A stretch of DNA of 54,720 nt from Alphaproteobacteria bacterium (GTDB taxonomy: Bacteria; Pseudomonadota; Alphaproteobacteria; Rickettsiales; JABSSG01). The stretch is taken from the NCBI GenBank assembly GCA_030431375.1, contig JAUIIY010000011.1, forward strand, positions 1 to 54,720. The letters are read 5' to 3'. Made by a program: the position numbers and the translations under genes. Under the pieces are notes generated by a model. It was not told the DNA's origin, searched no databases, and saw only the letters and a list, made by a program, of their open reading frames with translations. Positions 36,622 to 51,676 of the stretch are shown piece by piece (within the stretch, counting starts at the first letter, position 1; each line of letters starts with the position of its first letter).

Positions 36622-37797
36622 CTAAAGCACTGACCTGATAGCAGGTATTTTCCTTAACACCATTGTAACTACCCAACTCAAAGATAAAGAAAATGAGAAA
36701 ACTATATAGAATTTCTCAGATGCAGCTAAATCAACCGTATAAAGCATATATTGCAACCAAACCACGATGATGAAATGGAAAATAAATATCCCATATGCTT
36801 GATCAGACAGTGATTTCATTGATCTACTTCTTCTGTTAAAAAATTTAGCCACAGTTGCTATCCAAGCAGAAGAGAAAATCAGCGCAATAAATACAAATAA
36901 GGTGCAATATACGAAATCTAGTAACAAATCATCTCCTTGATTATGTAACATAGAAGTTTGCAAATATCTTAGTAAGCCAAATAGCATCACACCCAGAACA
37001 ATTTTAAATAACCATGTATCAGTAAATCTTTTATTATCTCTTATTATCATATCGCGGAATTTTGGCGCTGCTCCACCGAATAAACCAAATAGGAAGAAAG
37101 CAAAATATACCACTATTCTCTTCTTTTGGAACCAGATTGGACCCAATTTAGCCATTTTATCCGTACTATCGGCAGGAATAAAAATATAACTTAAAAAGTA
37201 AATAATAATGGTTGCTGAGATGAATGTAAGAACAAAGTTCAACCTGCCAGCTTGCTGAACCGACTCTATCATTGCGCTAAATTTGTTTGGGGCCACTTTG
37301 TAGAATAATGCGATTATGCTATCAAACACAAACAAAGCAAGCAAAAACCAAATTGGCCCAGGTATATGGTAAAAATTGAAAATATAATCTTTAGAGATAT
37401 AGTCAAACAGACCTAGATTATTATCCTGTAACAAATTTACCGGATAATATGATAATGGCATTAAAATCACCATTGAGAATAAGAACGGCACCATCAATCT
37501 CATAAATCTTTTTTCTACATATTTGCAAGCACCATGTTTAACTAAGGAATCGTATGAAAAGAACCCTGAAATTAAAAATATCAATGGCATAAAATAGATA
37601 TCATTGAAATTTTCAAAATAATCAAAGATAAATAATTTTTTGCTATCTAAGATCTGTGCTGTAGAATATATAAAATTCTGATGAGAACCCTCAGCCAGAC
37701 TATAAGCGAGACTAGAATGATGAGCTACAATGAGCACAATTATCAAAGCTTTCACGTAATCAAGAAAATAGACCCTAGAGTTATTTGTATGTGTCAT
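36622..37797 (-). CDS. Acyltransferase family 3 membrane protein (OpgC-like)
   Basis: Polytopic inner-membrane protein with about ten hydrophobic segments over 391 residues. The opening RVYFLDYVKALIIVLIVAHH carries the family's catalytic His-containing motif. Relatives add acyl or succinyl groups to glucans or other envelope sugars. The start at 37797 is a choice; frames from 37809 and 37830 also give ATG codons. It is divergent from the GST gene, and the ABC permease lies 37 bases downstream. Confidence 0.82.
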   Translation of the reverse strand: MTHTNNSRVYFLDYVKALIIVLIVAHHSSLAYSLAEGSHQNFIYSTAQILDSKKLFIFDYFENFNDIYFMPLIFLISGFFSYDSLVKHGACKYVEKRFMRLMVPFLFSMVILMPLSYYPVNLLQDNNLGLFDYISKDYIFNFYHIPGPIWFLLALFVFDSIIALFYKVAPNKFSAMIESVQQAGRLNFVLTFISATIIIYFLSYIFIPADSTDKMAKLGPIWFQKKRIVVYFAFFLFGLFGGAAPKFRDMIIRDNKRFTDTWLFKIVLGVMLFGLLRYLQTSMLHNQGDDLLLDFVYCTLFVFIALIFSSAWIATVAKFFNRRSRSMKSLSDQAYGIFIFHFIIVVWLQYMLYTVDLAASEKFYIVFSFSLSLSWVVTMVLRKIPAIRSVL

Positions 37798-37851
37798 ATC
37801 CCATCCCATTTCTGTTAAGACCAGATTCATTAATATTATTATAGAGTATTT

Positions 37852-38517
37852 ATGTCAAAACTTTTTCATCTCTTCATCGGAAACAAAAACTACTCCTCTT
37901 GGTCACTAGTAGCATGGTTGTGCCTTAAATCTGCTGGTATTAAATTTGATGAAACAAAGATTTTGCTTGGAATAAAAGGTTCAAAAAAAAAGATCTTAGA
38001 ATATTCACCATCAGGACATCTACCCGCCCTAAAAATTGGGGAACTCCTAATCCATGACTCTTTAGCGATAGCAGAATATATTAATGAGTTATATCCGAAT
38101 ATTTTATACCCTGAAAACACAGAGAACCGAGCAGTTTGCAGGTCGATAATTTCTGAACTACATAGTGGTTTTAATAATTTCAGAGCGGAAGCTCCTATGA
38201 ATATCAGAAATAACTATCAAAATATATTATTTTCAGAAAATGCCAGTTACGAAATTAATAGAATTATATCTCTGTTTCTCTCCTTATTTGACTCTTCAAA
38301 TGGCCCTTTCTTATTTGGGAAATGGTCTTTTGCAGATATTTTTTACAGCCCTATAGTCATACGTTTTATCAATTATAAACTAGAACATCCTAAGAAATTG
38401 AATCAATATTTTGAAAATGTCTTAGAAAACAAGCATCTGCAACAATGGATTGCTAATGCTAAAGATGAAGTTGAAACAATTGAAATTATTGATAAGCTAG
38501 AAAAATCTAGAATTTGA
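37852..38517 (+). CDS. Glutathione S-transferase family protein
   Basis: The 221 residues show a thioredoxin-like N-terminal domain ([20 protein letters not shown], then [20 protein letters not shown] with the glutathione-binding Ser/Pro positions) and an all-helical C-terminal domain (about 90-221). It belongs to the soluble GST branch with an N-terminal serine in NYSSWS. Substrate unknown. It lies 40 bases before ispG on the same strand. Confidence 0.88.
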   Translation: MSKLFHLFIGNKNYSSWSLVAWLCLKSAGIKFDETKILLGIKGSKKKILEYSPSGHLPALKIGELLIHDSLAIAEYINELYPNILYPENTENRAVCRSIISELHSGFNNFRAEAPMNIRNNYQNILFSENASYEINRIISLFLSLFDSSNGPFLFGKWSFADIFYSPIVIRFINYKLEHPKKLNQYFENVLENKHLQQWIANAKDEVETIEIIDKLEKSRI

Positions 38518-38557
38518 CTTTAGTTATAAATTCTTTATACAAAAAGAAAAAACAAAA

Positions 38558-39766
38558 ATGCATAGACATAAAACACACGAAGTAAAAGTTGGGAATATAT
38601 TAATTGGTGGAAATCAGCCAATTATCGTTCAATCTATGACAAATACCGATACAGCTGATATTGAGTCTACGGTAAAGCAAGTGATTGAGCTTAGCGATGC
38701 TGGATCAGAAATTGTTCGTCTAACCGTAAATAATAAAGAAGCTGCTAAAGCAATTCCATATATTAAAGAAGAGCTTATCAAAAAAGAGGTTCATACACCT
38801 CTAGTTGGTTGTTTCCATTATAATGGCCACAAATTACTCACTGATGAACCAGCTTGCGCAGAAGCTTTGGATAAATTAAGAATAAATCCAGGAAATGTTG
38901 GCTTTGGTGAAAAAAGGGACACGCAGTTTGAAAGATTCATCGAAATTGCCATAGAACATGACACACCTGTTAGAATTGGAGTAAATTGGGGAAGCCTTGA
39001 TCAAGATTTATCTGCAAAATTAATGGACGATAACTCTAAATTATCTCAGCCCCTACCATCACAAGAAGTTATGATTGAAGCCCTTATTCAATCAGCCCTT
39101 CAAAGCGCTACAAATGCCGAAAAAATTGGCCTGTCGAAAAACCAGATCATCGTCTCTTGTAAAACTAGTAATGTGAATCATTTGGTAAAAGTTTATAGCG
39201 AACTTGCAAAAAGAAGTAACTACGCTCTACATCTTGGCTTAACAGAAGCAGGAATGGGGGTAAAAGGAATCACCTCTTCCGCCGCTGCACTCGCAATATT
39301 ACTCAATCAGGGAATTGGTGATACAATCAGAGTATCGTTGACTCCCGAGCCTGGTGCATCAAGAACAGCAGAGGTAAAAGTCTGCCAAGAAATTCTGCAA
39401 TCCTTAGACATCCGATCTTTTAAACCACAAGTGACTTCTTGCCCAGGATGTGGCAGAACAACTTCCCAATTTTTCCTGAAATTAGCTAAAGAAATTGATG
39501 ATTATATAAAAGATCAGATGCCTAACTGGAAAGAAAATTATCCAGGTGTAGAAAATCTGAAAATCGCTGTGATGGGTTGCATCGTTAATGGGCCAGGCGA
39601 AAGCAAACATGCTGATATAGGGATTAGTCTACCAGGAACTGGAGAATCACCGGCTGCTCCAGTATTTATTGATGGAGAAAAAACACATACTCTCAGAGGC
39701 GAAAATATTCCTCAAGAATTCCAAAAAATAGTTAGCGATTATATTAAAACACGCTTCTCCTCTTAA
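38558..39766 (+). CDS. ispG: 4-hydroxy-3-methylbut-2-enyl diphosphate synthase
   Basis: Iron-sulfur enzyme of the MEP isoprenoid pathway. The 402 aa start with [26 protein letters not shown]-type sequence and include [20 protein letters not shown], and cluster ligands in TSCPGCGRT plus [12 protein letters not shown]. The length is that of bacterial IspG. It is 60 bases before the bufferin precursor gene, which lies on the same strand. Confidence 0.95.
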   Translation: MHRHKTHEVKVGNILIGGNQPIIVQSMTNTDTADIESTVKQVIELSDAGSEIVRLTVNNKEAAKAIPYIKEELIKKEVHTPLVGCFHYNGHKLLTDEPACAEALDKLRINPGNVGFGEKRDTQFERFIEIAIEHDTPVRIGVNWGSLDQDLSAKLMDDNSKLSQPLPSQEVMIEALIQSALQSATNAEKIGLSKNQIIVSCKTSNVNHLVKVYSELAKRSNYALHLGLTEAGMGVKGITSSAAALAILLNQGIGDTIRVSLTPEPGASRTAEVKVCQEILQSLDIRSFKPQVTSCPGCGRTTSQFFLKLAKEIDDYIKDQMPNWKENYPGVENLKIAVMGCIVNGPGESKHADIGISLPGTGESPAAPVFIDGEKTHTLRGENIPQEFQKIVSDYIKTRFSS

Positions 39767-39826
39767 CCTTTTGTTAATAATGGATTGATAAAATTCTTTC
39801 TACTCAATATTAAGAAAGAGGGAAAA

Positions 39827-40261
39827 ATGAAAAATAAATTTATTGCTGCAGCTGCTGCAGGATTCTTATCACTAGCTTCCAACACAGCATTAGCAAACAT
39901 GGAAACAAACCCGAACTCACAACCAACTCCGGAGTCAAATGGTTGTAGTAGTCATTCTTGTGGCGCTAAAAACGGTGGTAGTGGATCTGATGGCGAATCA
40001 GAAGATTCCGAAGCTTCAGAGAAAACCTCGGAAGATGACTGCATGGTAAAATGCTATGGAGTCGCAATGGCTGGCAAAAATGATTGCAGCTCAAAAAATG
40101 GTTCACATGGCTGCGCTGGACAAGCCAAAGAAAATTGCAGTGATAATGAATGGGTTGCTGTAAAAGCCTCTGAGTGCAAGGCTGCAAAATGTGATACAAC
40201 GGAAAATAATCAAGATGTCTCAAAAGCTGGTACATATGACTCTTGCATGCAAAAAGACTAA
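39827..40261 (+). CDS. bufA: Bufferin-like copper-binding peptide precursor (DUF2282)
   Basis: A 144-residue secreted precursor. Signal peptide 1-24 (MKNKFIAAAAAGFLSL then TALAN). The acidic Ser/Gly linker (about 46-70) is followed by the family core CMVKCYGVAMAGKNDC, HGCAGQAK and a late WVAVKASEC. Ten cysteines occur after the signal (40, 45, 72, 76, 87, 96, 104, 117, 122, 140); typical long bufferins have four. The ribosome site AGAGGG lies 4 bases before ATG 39827, which decides the start. The stop overlaps the bufB start (TAATG). In known members an iron oxidase modifies cysteines to give copper ligands; the same is inferred here. Confidence 0.85.
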   Translation: MKNKFIAAAAAGFLSLASNTALANMETNPNSQPTPESNGCSSHSCGAKNGGSGSDGESEDSEASEKTSEDDCMVKCYGVAMAGKNDCSSKNGSHGCAGQAKENCSDNEWVAVKASECKAAKCDTTENNQDVSKAGTYDSCMQKD

Positions 40262-41100
40262 TGATTAATGCAGGCATCGGATTAAGAAGTATTCACCATA
40301 AAGAAGTGTTAGAAAATCTCCCACCAATCCCATGGTGGGAGATTCACACTGAAAATTTTTTTGCAAGCGGTGGCGCTCAGATAAATTTTTTAGAAAAAAT
40401 CAGAGCTAAATACCCTATCAGCTTTCATGGTGTTGGACTGTCTCTTGGCTCATGTGATAGACCATCAGAAGCACATCTGAAAAAAATAAAATTTTTAATA
40501 GAAAAATTCGATCCTTTTCTAGTTTCAGAACATATATCATGGAGCTCGGTCAATCAGATATTTGCTAATGACTTGCTTCCCATACCCTACAATGAGGAAT
40601 CCTTATCTGTAATATGTCGAAATATTGATATCACTCAGAATTTCCTAAAGAGAACAATTTTGGTTGAAAATCCATCCAGTTATCTTAGTTATAAAAACTC
40701 AAATATGTCAGAAGAGGAATTTATAAACCAAGTATGCAAAAGAACTGGGTGCAAAATTATTCTTGATGTGAATAATATATTTGTTAGTGGTAATAATAAT
40801 TATTTCTCTCCAAAAGACTATATTGATAATATTGAACTTTCTAATATATCCGAAATACATTTAGCCGGTCACTCTGTCCTAAAAACCGCTAATTTTACTA
40901 AGTTACTAGATACACATAATGATATAATTAGAGATGAAGTTTGGGAGCTTTTTAAATATCTAATGAAAAAAATCAAAAAGCCAGTTGCCACTTTGATTGA
41001 ATGGGACCAAGATATACCATCACTTGCTACTTTACAGGAAGAAGCACAAAAAGCACAAAAAATCCTAGATAAATATGAAATTAAAAGAGCTGCAACATAA
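40261..41100 (+). CDS. bufB: Multinuclear iron oxidase of the DUF692 family, bufferin maturase
   Basis: Cytoplasmic TIM-barrel enzyme predicted to modify cysteines of the upstream peptide. The 279 residues contain the expected metal ligands: His56 (SFHGVGLSLGS), His91 (SEHISWS), Glu136 (LVENPSSYL), Asp169 (LDVNNIFVS), His200 (EIHLAGH) and Glu247 (LIEWDQDIP). The start is fixed by the 1-base overlap with bufA. It overlaps bufC by 26 bases. This gene order (precursor, MNIO, DUF2063) is the signature of bufferin loci. Confidence 0.9.
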   Translation: MINAGIGLRSIHHKEVLENLPPIPWWEIHTENFFASGGAQINFLEKIRAKYPISFHGVGLSLGSCDRPSEAHLKKIKFLIEKFDPFLVSEHISWSSVNQIFANDLLPIPYNEESLSVICRNIDITQNFLKRTILVENPSSYLSYKNSNMSEEEFINQVCKRTGCKIILDVNNIFVSGNNNYFSPKDYIDNIELSNISEIHLAGHSVLKTANFTKLLDTHNDIIRDEVWELFKYLMKKIKKPVATLIEWDQDIPSLATLQEEAQKAQKILDKYEIKRAAT

Positions 41101-41824
41101 TTTTATCAAATATATGCAAGGAAATGAATTTGATGACAACTTCATCGGAGAAGTCACATCTGATTGCGTATCTGACTCCTTAAAAATATACCAAAATAAT
41201 ATCTTTTTCTCTCTACTTGGCTCCTTAGAAAATCAATATAGAGCTCTGAAACAATATCTTGGAGAAAAAAAATTCATTTCTCTTGCTAAAGCATGCATTG
41301 ATAGTAACCCTTCTAGAAGCGGGAATTTGGATGATTATTCCAAAATCTTTCTAGAATTTATGCAAAGCCATATTGATGACAAAACCTCTACAGATATTGC
41401 CAAGCTGGACCATAATTACTGGAGCATTTTTATATCGGAAGATGACGTCGTAACACCTAGAAATGAATTTGTTTCTATTAAAGCAAGTGATTATGCCAAG
41501 ACCAAGCTCTGCCTTTCTCATTCGATAAGGCTGTTGAAGTTATATGATGCTCAGTCACTCAACATATGGAACAAGTTATTTTATGACAAAGAAATCACTT
41601 CAGGAATTCAAACTGAATTTATTGTAGGTAATCGTCCAAATTTGTTTCCTAAATTCGAATATATTGCAGAAAGCGAATATATTTTTCTAAAAGAAATTAA
41701 GGCAAAAAGAAATTTATCTGATATATTTTCAGGCATGTTAAAGCGCAAAGAAGAAGGCTATTTTAGTGTTTATATAACTAAAAATATAAATAAAGAAATA
41801 ATCACTAGCTTTACTATAAATTAA
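41075..41824 (+). CDS. bufC: DUF2063-type partner protein of the bufferin maturase
   Basis: 249 residues with the family opening MKLKELQHNFIKYMQGNEFD, then SLKIYQNNIFFSLLGSLENQ. DUF2063 proteins pair with DUF692 oxidases and are thought to present the precursor peptide. It overlaps bufB by 26 bases in another frame. Only 36 bases separate its stop from the DoxX gene. The C-terminal half is diverged. Confidence 0.82.
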   Translation: MKLKELQHNFIKYMQGNEFDDNFIGEVTSDCVSDSLKIYQNNIFFSLLGSLENQYRALKQYLGEKKFISLAKACIDSNPSRSGNLDDYSKIFLEFMQSHIDDKTSTDIAKLDHNYWSIFISEDDVVTPRNEFVSIKASDYAKTKLCLSHSIRLLKLYDAQSLNIWNKLFYDKEITSGIQTEFIVGNRPNLFPKFEYIAESEYIFLKEIKAKRNLSDIFSGMLKRKEEGYFSVYITKNINKEIITSFTIN

Positions 41825-41860
41825 CTTTTATTGTCTATGTTAGAATAAAAACAGGTGTTT

Positions 41861-42310
41861 ATGCGTCAGTGCAAATTTCTTGAGTTCACTTCTAGATTCA
41901 TCAGTCGGATCTGCTTTTATGCAAGCAAGATAAGCTTTGCCCCAAACTTATTAGCCCGCTTATATTTAGCCGATATATTTTTCAATTCTGGTCTGGCTAA
42001 GATAGACGATTGGAAAGGCACCCTGTTCTTGTTCAAGTATGAGTATAAAGTTCCATTATTATCGCCATCAGTTGCCGCTTATTCATCTGCTTTGATAGAG
42101 CTAATTTGTCCAATTTTACTAGTTCTTGGTCTTGGAACTAGATTTGTATCTTTCATACTATTCTGCATGTCTTATGTAATAATAATCTCTTTTATAGAGT
42201 CCTCTGAAAATTATTATTGGATGCTAATTTTCTCTATGCTTATTGTATATGGAGGAGATAAATTATCTCTAGACCACCTGCTAAAGAAATATTTCAAGAC
42301 TAACAATTAA
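41861..42310 (+). CDS. DoxX-family membrane protein of the bufferin operon
   Basis: 149 residues with four hydrophobic segments. The family region reads LLARLYLADIFFNSGLAKID and ALIELICPILLVLGLGTRF. ATG 41861 is chosen over the GTG at 41855 because cagg lies just upstream. DoxX proteins often accompany bufferin genes, possibly supporting redox or electron supply in the membrane. It ends convergently with the ABC binding-protein gene (11-base overlap). Confidence 0.8.
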   Translation: MRQCKFLEFTSRFISRICFYASKISFAPNLLARLYLADIFFNSGLAKIDDWKGTLFLFKYEYKVPLLSPSVAAYSSALIELICPILLVLGLGTRFVSFILFCMSYVIIISFIESSENYYWMLIFSMLIVYGGDKLSLDHLLKKYFKTNN

Positions 42311-43265
42311 TACATTTTTCTACTAAAGATTTTGGGATCTCTATACCGAATTCCTTAAGCATTTTGACGTTTAGAAATAGTTTAGGAGCATCTGGAGAGC
42401 GAACTGGAATATTTTTTATACTCTCACCTTTTAGGATTCTATTAACAATCTCACCAGTTAATAACCCTACGTCTTTATAACCATTACCAACACACGCAAT
42501 TGCACCTTTTGCAACCAAATCTGGATCTGTGGTAATTACAGGTATATTATGCTTCTTGGTAAGTTTGATAACAGAGTTAAACCCGGAAACTACTGTATTA
42601 TCCAAAGGCACATATATAAGCTCAACTCCAGAGCCAACCATTTTATCAACAGCCGTTTTTATCATTCCAGAATTTGAAATAGTAACATCAAGCTGATCAA
42701 TATCTGCAAGTAACCGATGCATTCTTTCAATGATTTTTACTGAATTAATCTCCCCTGAATTATATAAAAAACCAATTTTTTTCAACTGGGGAAAAAGCTC
42801 ACGTATAAGTAAAGCTTGATCTTCAAGCGGTTGGTTATCTGTTACTCCCGTTATAAAACCAGAAGGCTTTTCAGTATTTGCTATTAACTTAGCCCCTAGT
42901 GGATCAGCAACCGCAGAAAATACCAATGGTATCTGTTTTCTTTGATCACTAGCTTTTACAGCTTGTGCTGCAGGCGTAGAGATGGCCACAATAATATCAG
43001 GGTTTTCTGAAACTCTCTTTTTAGCAATTTGAGAAACAAGCGAAATTTTACCCTGAGCACTATCTGATGTAATAACAAGCTCATCCTTAGGATATTTTTG
43101 TTCCAGATATTCTATTGTACTATCACGTACTAAATTTAGGGAAGGATGATCGACAATCTGGATTATTGCCACACGCTTCTTTTCAATCGGGTAAGAGGAT
43201 AGGCAAATGAAGTTACTCCAAATTGCCAATATTAGTAATAATATTTTGTGATTTAAAAAACGCAT
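42300..43265 (-). CDS. ABC transporter substrate-binding protein (COG2984/TrpX-like)
   Basis: Periplasmic ligand-binding subunit, 321 aa. An N-terminal export signal (about 1-26) precedes a periplasmic binding fold with VAIIQIVDHPSLNLVRDSTI, PLVFSAVADPLGAKL and VYVPLDNTVV-like segments. The family works with COG4120 permeases and COG1101 ATPases, which are present at 34961-36585 on the same strand, but separated by the GST, ispG and bufferin genes. It is 41 bases downstream of the rpoC terminator, which overlaps its leader. Confidence 0.88.
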   Translation of the reverse strand: MRFLNHKILLLILAIWSNFICLSSYPIEKKRVAIIQIVDHPSLNLVRDSTIEYLEQKYPKDELVITSDSAQGKISLVSQIAKKRVSENPDIIVAISTPAAQAVKASDQRKQIPLVFSAVADPLGAKLIANTEKPSGFITGVTDNQPLEDQALLIRELFPQLKKIGFLYNSGEINSVKIIERMHRLLADIDQLDVTISNSGMIKTAVDKMVGSGVELIYVPLDNTVVSGFNSVIKLTKKHNIPVITTDPDLVAKGAIACVGNGYKDVGLLTGEIVNRILKGESIKNIPVRSPDAPKLFLNVKMLKEFGIEIPKSLVEKCINC

Positions 43266-43298
43266 TTTGGTGCTTAAAATATATAATCTTATAAAGAA

Positions 43299-47491
<4,193 letters not shown>

Positions 47492-50400
47492 CTAATTTTC
47501 AGAAGTTTCTAATTCTACGTTCAAGCAAAGTGACCTTAGCTCTTTAATCATTACATTGAATGATTCAGGAATCGCAGATTCATAATCATTATCCCCACGG
47601 ACAATTGATTCAAAGATTTTCACACGACCTACAACATCATCTGATTTAACTGTAAGCATTTCCTGAAGAGTATAGGCAGCACCATATGCTTGTAGCGCCC
47701 AACATTCCATCTCACCGAACCTTTGACCACCATTATGTGATTTACCACCTAATGGCTGCTGTGTAACTAAGCTGTATGGACCAATCGATCTAGCATGGAT
47801 CTTCTCATCTACTAGATGGTGTAGTTTCAGCATATATTTGTAGCCAACGGTCACTGGACGATCAAAATACTCGCCGGTTTTTCCATCGATCAAATTCACT
47901 TGACCTGATTTGTTCACGCCCGCTAGCTCTAGGAGCCTATCAACATCCTCTGGTTTTGCACCATCAAATACTGGGGTAGAGAAATACACACCTTTGCTAA
48001 ATCTTTTTCCAAGCTCTATAACTTCATCATCAGATGCTTTCTTTAGCCTATCTTTGAACTCAGCGCTATCATATATTTTACCTATATAGTCACGCAACTT
48101 GTCAGCCGCATCACTTCTATATTCAGCAATCATTTTGGATATTTGTTTACCCATATTTACTGAAGCCCAACCAAGATGAGTTTCTAAGATTTGTCCAACA
48201 TTCATTCGCGAAGGTACACCTAGAGGATTTAAAACCATATCCACGATTGTACCATCTTCCGTATGTGGCATATCTTCTTGAGGAACGATTTTTGAGATAA
48301 CACCTTTGTTACCGTGACGTCCAGCAAATTTATCGCCTGGTTGTAATTTATGTTTGATAGCAATAAATACTTTTACTTGCTTTAATGCACCTTGAGGCAG
48401 GTCATCACCAGCTTGTATTTTCTCGACTTTCTCTTCATATTTTTTGGTAATATCTTTCTGAGTATTATCATATTTAATTTTCAATGAAGCGATTTTCTTC
48501 ATCTTCTTTTCATCAGCAAGAACAAAATCCCACCATTGACCTTTAGAATATTCTTTCAAATCTTCTTTGGTCACTTTATCAGATTTAAAGCCCTTAGGTC
48601 CTGATTTCACATCACTGCCTACAAGCATTTTTTCTAAGTTCATGTAAATGAAATTCTCAATGATCTTCAACTCAGCTTGATTATCTTCCGTAAGTTTTCT
48701 GATCTGCTCTCTTTCAATTGTCAGAGCTCTTTGATCTTTTTCGATACCTCTTCTAGAGAATACACGTACTTCAACTACAGTACCATTTACTCCTGGAGGA
48801 ACATGCAGGGAAGAATCTCTTACATCTGCTGCTTTTTCACCAAAAATAGCACGTAGTAATTTTTCCTCTGGTGTCATCGGAGATTCACTCTTAGGAGTAA
48901 CTTTACCAACTAGAATGTCACCTGGTCTTACTTCTGCACCAACATGAACTATACCTGTTTCATCCAAATTGCTTAAAGCTTCTTCACTCACGTTTGGAAT
49001 ATCTCTTGTTATTTCCTCAGGGCCTAATCTTGTATCTCTTGCCACAACATCAAATTCTTCAATATGGATCGAAGTATAAACGTCATTTTTTACTAGATTT
49101 TCTGATATAAGAATCGAATCTTCATAGTTATAACCATTCCAAGGCATGAACGCTACAAGAACGTTTCTTCCTAATGCTAGATCACCTCTATCAGTACTTG
49201 GGCCATCAGCAATCACTTGCCCTTCTTTTACAACATCACCTACTTTTACAAGAGGTTTTTGATTGATACATGTATTATGATTCGACCTTTGGAATTTCTG
49301 CAAATTGTATATTTCAACTGTTGGAGACTCATCTTTTCCGCCTTCAGACCTAATCACAATCCTTCTGGAATCAACCTGATCTACAACACCATTAACCTTT
49401 GATGTGATAGCAGAACCTGAGTCTTTTGCTACTACAGTTTCAATACCTGTTCCTACAAAAGGAGCTTCCGCTTTTAATAACGGTACAGCTTGGCGTTGCA
49501 TGTTTGATCCCATCAACGCACGGTTAGCATCGTCATTTTCCAGGAATGGAATCAATGAAGCCGCGATAGAAACCACCTGCATTGGTGATACGTCGATAAA
49601 TTGTATTTTATCTTTTGACGCCATAACAAATTCGCCTTTTATACGGCAACTTACAAGGTCTACATCAATATTACCATTTGCATCTAAAGGCGTATTTGCC
49701 TGAGCAATCACGTAATCACCTTCTTCAATAGCCGAAAGATATACAACTTCATTTGTTACAGAACAGTCTATAACTCTTCTATAAGGGCTTTCGATGAAAC
49801 CATATTTGTTAACTTTAGCATAAGTAGACATGCTATTGATCAAACCAATATTTTGTCCTTCCGGAGTTTCAATCGGACAAATCCTTCCATAATGAGTTGG
49901 ATGTACGTCACGAACTTCGAAACCAGCTCTATCTCTTGTTAAACCACCTGGTCCTAAAGCAGAGATTCTTCTTTTATGTGTGATTTCAGATAATGGATTT
50001 GTTTGATCCATAAATTGTGATAGCTGTGATGTACCAAAAAATTCCCTAACAACACTAGCTATAACTTTAGCATTTATCAGATCATTTGGCATAACAGTGT
50101 CAACTTCTACAGATGACATACGCTCTAAAATGGTTCTTTCCATTCTTACTAGACCAAGTCTGAATTGATTTTCCATCAATTCACCAACCGATCTAACCCT
50201 TCTATTTGCAAGGTGATCAATATCATCTATTTCACCATGACCATCTTTTAGGCCTACTAAATATTTAATTACGGCCTTAATATCTTCAACGGTAAGGATT
50301 GTGAAAGATTCTTCTTTCTGAACACCTAATTTTGAGCTTAGCTTAACTCTACCCACCTCTGACAAATCATATCTTGATGGATCAAAAAACAATGATTCAA

Positions 50401-51577
50401 GCATTGTCTTAGCAGTTTCATAAGTTACTGGCTCACCTGGTCTTATAACTCTAAAGATATCGAATAACGCTTCTTCTTCAGTCAGATTTTTATCAGCTTG
50501 GATAGTATTCCTAATATATGGCCCTGCTTTCCCTGATTGTACATCTAATATGCTTATTGCTTTTAATTTAAGCTTCTCAATAATTTTTATTTTATCAAGT
50601 GCTAGCTCATCTCCCTGCTCAATCACGACTTCACCAGTCTCAGGATCAATGATATCTTGAGAAACAAAGCTACCTAATAAATCATCATTTGTAACTAGCA
50701 GTTTTTTCAAACCAGCATCTATCAATTTTTTTGCTACACGCTTATTAAGCCTTGTACCTGCTTTAGCAACAGTTTCACCCGTGTCAGCATCTACTAAATC
50801 TGACTCGAGCTTAATTGATTTTGTTTCATCAAAAGAAAATTCTGTAGACCATCCTTTTGCTACTTTCTTATAAGTTATAGTATCATAAAAATAATCATAG
50901 ATTTCTTTGGTTGATAGTCCTAGAGCGCGAAGTAAGGTACTTACATGAATTTTTCTTCTACGATCTATTCTAAAATAAACTAAATCTTTACCATCAAACT
51001 CAAAATCAAGCCAAGAGCCTCTATATGGAATTATTCTTGCTGAATAAAGGAACTTTCCAGATGAATGTGTCTTTCCTCTGTCATGATCAAAAAATACGCC
51101 AGGAGATCTATGCATCTGCGATACAATAACTCTCTCTACACCATTAATAACAAATGTCGCATTTTTAGTCATTAGGGGTATGTCACCAAAGAACACTTCT
51201 TGCTCTTTGATACCATTAACTTCTTTCACACCAGTATCAGGATCTACATCCCAAACAACTAACCTTAAAGTTACTTTTAAAGGTGCAACATAGCTGATGC
51301 TTCTGTGACGTGATTCGTCAACATCGTATTTTGGCCTATCAAATTCGTAACTGACAAACTCGAGTGTGCATTCTCCTGCGTAATCGGCAATAGGAAAAAC
51401 AGATTTAAAAACTGACTGCAAACCTTTATTAACTCTTTTCTCAGGATCTACATTAATTTGCAAAAACTCGTCGTATGAATTTTTTTGAACTTCAACGAGA
51501 CTTGGGATCTGGGCTACGTTTTTGATTTTCCCAAAACTTTTTCTTTCTATATCACGAATATAGGTATTTTCGAACAT
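47492..51577 (-). CDS. rpoB: RNA polymerase beta subunit
   Basis: 1361 residues matching beta throughout, including the rifampicin pocket region [21 protein letters not shown]-type sequence, [11 protein letters not shown], the [14 protein letters not shown]-like region ([17 protein letters not shown]) and the C-terminal [32 protein letters not shown] ribosome site marks the start. It is separate from rpoC, unlike the fused genes of Wolbachia. No change from common rifampicin-sensitive residues was looked for beyond the motif. Confidence 0.97.
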   Translation of the reverse strand: MFENTYIRDIERKSFGKIKNVAQIPSLVEVQKNSYDEFLQINVDPEKRVNKGLQSVFKSVFPIADYAGECTLEFVSYEFDRPKYDVDESRHRSISYVAPLKVTLRLVVWDVDPDTGVKEVNGIKEQEVFFGDIPLMTKNATFVINGVERVIVSQMHRSPGVFFDHDRGKTHSSGKFLYSARIIPYRGSWLDFEFDGKDLVYFRIDRRRKIHVSTLLRALGLSTKEIYDYFYDTITYKKVAKGWSTEFSFDETKSIKLESDLVDADTGETVAKAGTRLNKRVAKKLIDAGLKKLLVTNDDLLGSFVSQDIIDPETGEVVIEQGDELALDKIKIIEKLKLKAISILDVQSGKAGPYIRNTIQADKNLTEEEALFDIFRVIRPGEPVTYETAKTMLESLFFDPSRYDLSEVGRVKLSSKLGVQKEESFTILTVEDIKAVIKYLVGLKDGHGEIDDIDHLANRRVRSVGELMENQFRLGLVRMERTILERMSSVEVDTVMPNDLINAKVIASVVREFFGTSQLSQFMDQTNPLSEITHKRRISALGPGGLTRDRAGFEVRDVHPTHYGRICPIETPEGQNIGLINSMSTYAKVNKYGFIESPYRRVIDCSVTNEVVYLSAIEEGDYVIAQANTPLDANGNIDVDLVSCRIKGEFVMASKDKIQFIDVSPMQVVSIAASLIPFLENDDANRALMGSNMQRQAVPLLKAEAPFVGTGIETVVAKDSGSAITSKVNGVVDQVDSRRIVIRSEGGKDESPTVEIYNLQKFQRSNHNTCINQKPLVKVGDVVKEGQVIADGPSTDRGDLALGRNVLVAFMPWNGYNYEDSILISENLVKNDVYTSIHIEEFDVVARDTRLGPEEITRDIPNVSEEALSNLDETGIVHVGAEVRPGDILVGKVTPKSESPMTPEEKLLRAIFGEKAADVRDSSLHVPPGVNGTVVEVRVFSRRGIEKDQRALTIEREQIRKLTEDNQAELKIIENFIYMNLEKMLVGSDVKSGPKGFKSDKVTKEDLKEYSKGQWWDFVLADEKKMKKIASLKIKYDNTQKDITKKYEEKVEKIQAGDDLPQGALKQVKVFIAIKHKLQPGDKFAGRHGNKGVISKIVPQEDMPHTEDGTIVDMVLNPLGVPSRMNVGQILETHLGWASVNMGKQISKMIAEYRSDAADKLRDYIGKIYDSAEFKDRLKKASDDEVIELGKRFSKGVYFSTPVFDGAKPEDVDRLLELAGVNKSGQVNLIDGKTGEYFDRPVTVGYKYMLKLHHLVDEKIHARSIGPYSLVTQQPLGGKSHNGGQRFGEMECWALQAYGAAYTLQEMLTVKSDDVVGRVKIFESIVRGDNDYESAIPESFNVMIKELRSLCLNVELETSEN

Positions 51578-51620
51578 TCACGTCCTCACCAACTGAATAA
51601 ATTAAACATAAGAGACAAAA

Positions 51621-51662
51621 TAAAAAATACGAGTGCTTCAACAAATATGCTAAAGCACTCAA
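51621..51662 (-). terminator. Attenuator-like hairpin between rplL and rpoB
   Basis: Inverted repeat GAGTGCTT (51631-51638) and AAGCACTC (51653-51660), with a 14-base loop. On the reverse strand it is followed by GTATTTTTTATTTT. A partial terminator at this place is known in other bacteria and lowers rpoBC expression relative to ribosomal protein genes. Confidence 0.65.
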
Positions 51663-51676
51663 TATCTTTTAAAAAT

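Noticed and set aside
39785-39813. Promoter TTGATA-17-TATTAA directly before bufA
   Set aside because: Spacing fits, but the predicted start would fall on the ribosome site AGAGGG, leaving no usable leader. The operon may be read from ispG or an alternative sigma factor promoter.
40243-40261. bufB start at TTG 40243
   Set aside because: ATG 40261 overlaps the bufA stop and matches the family start.
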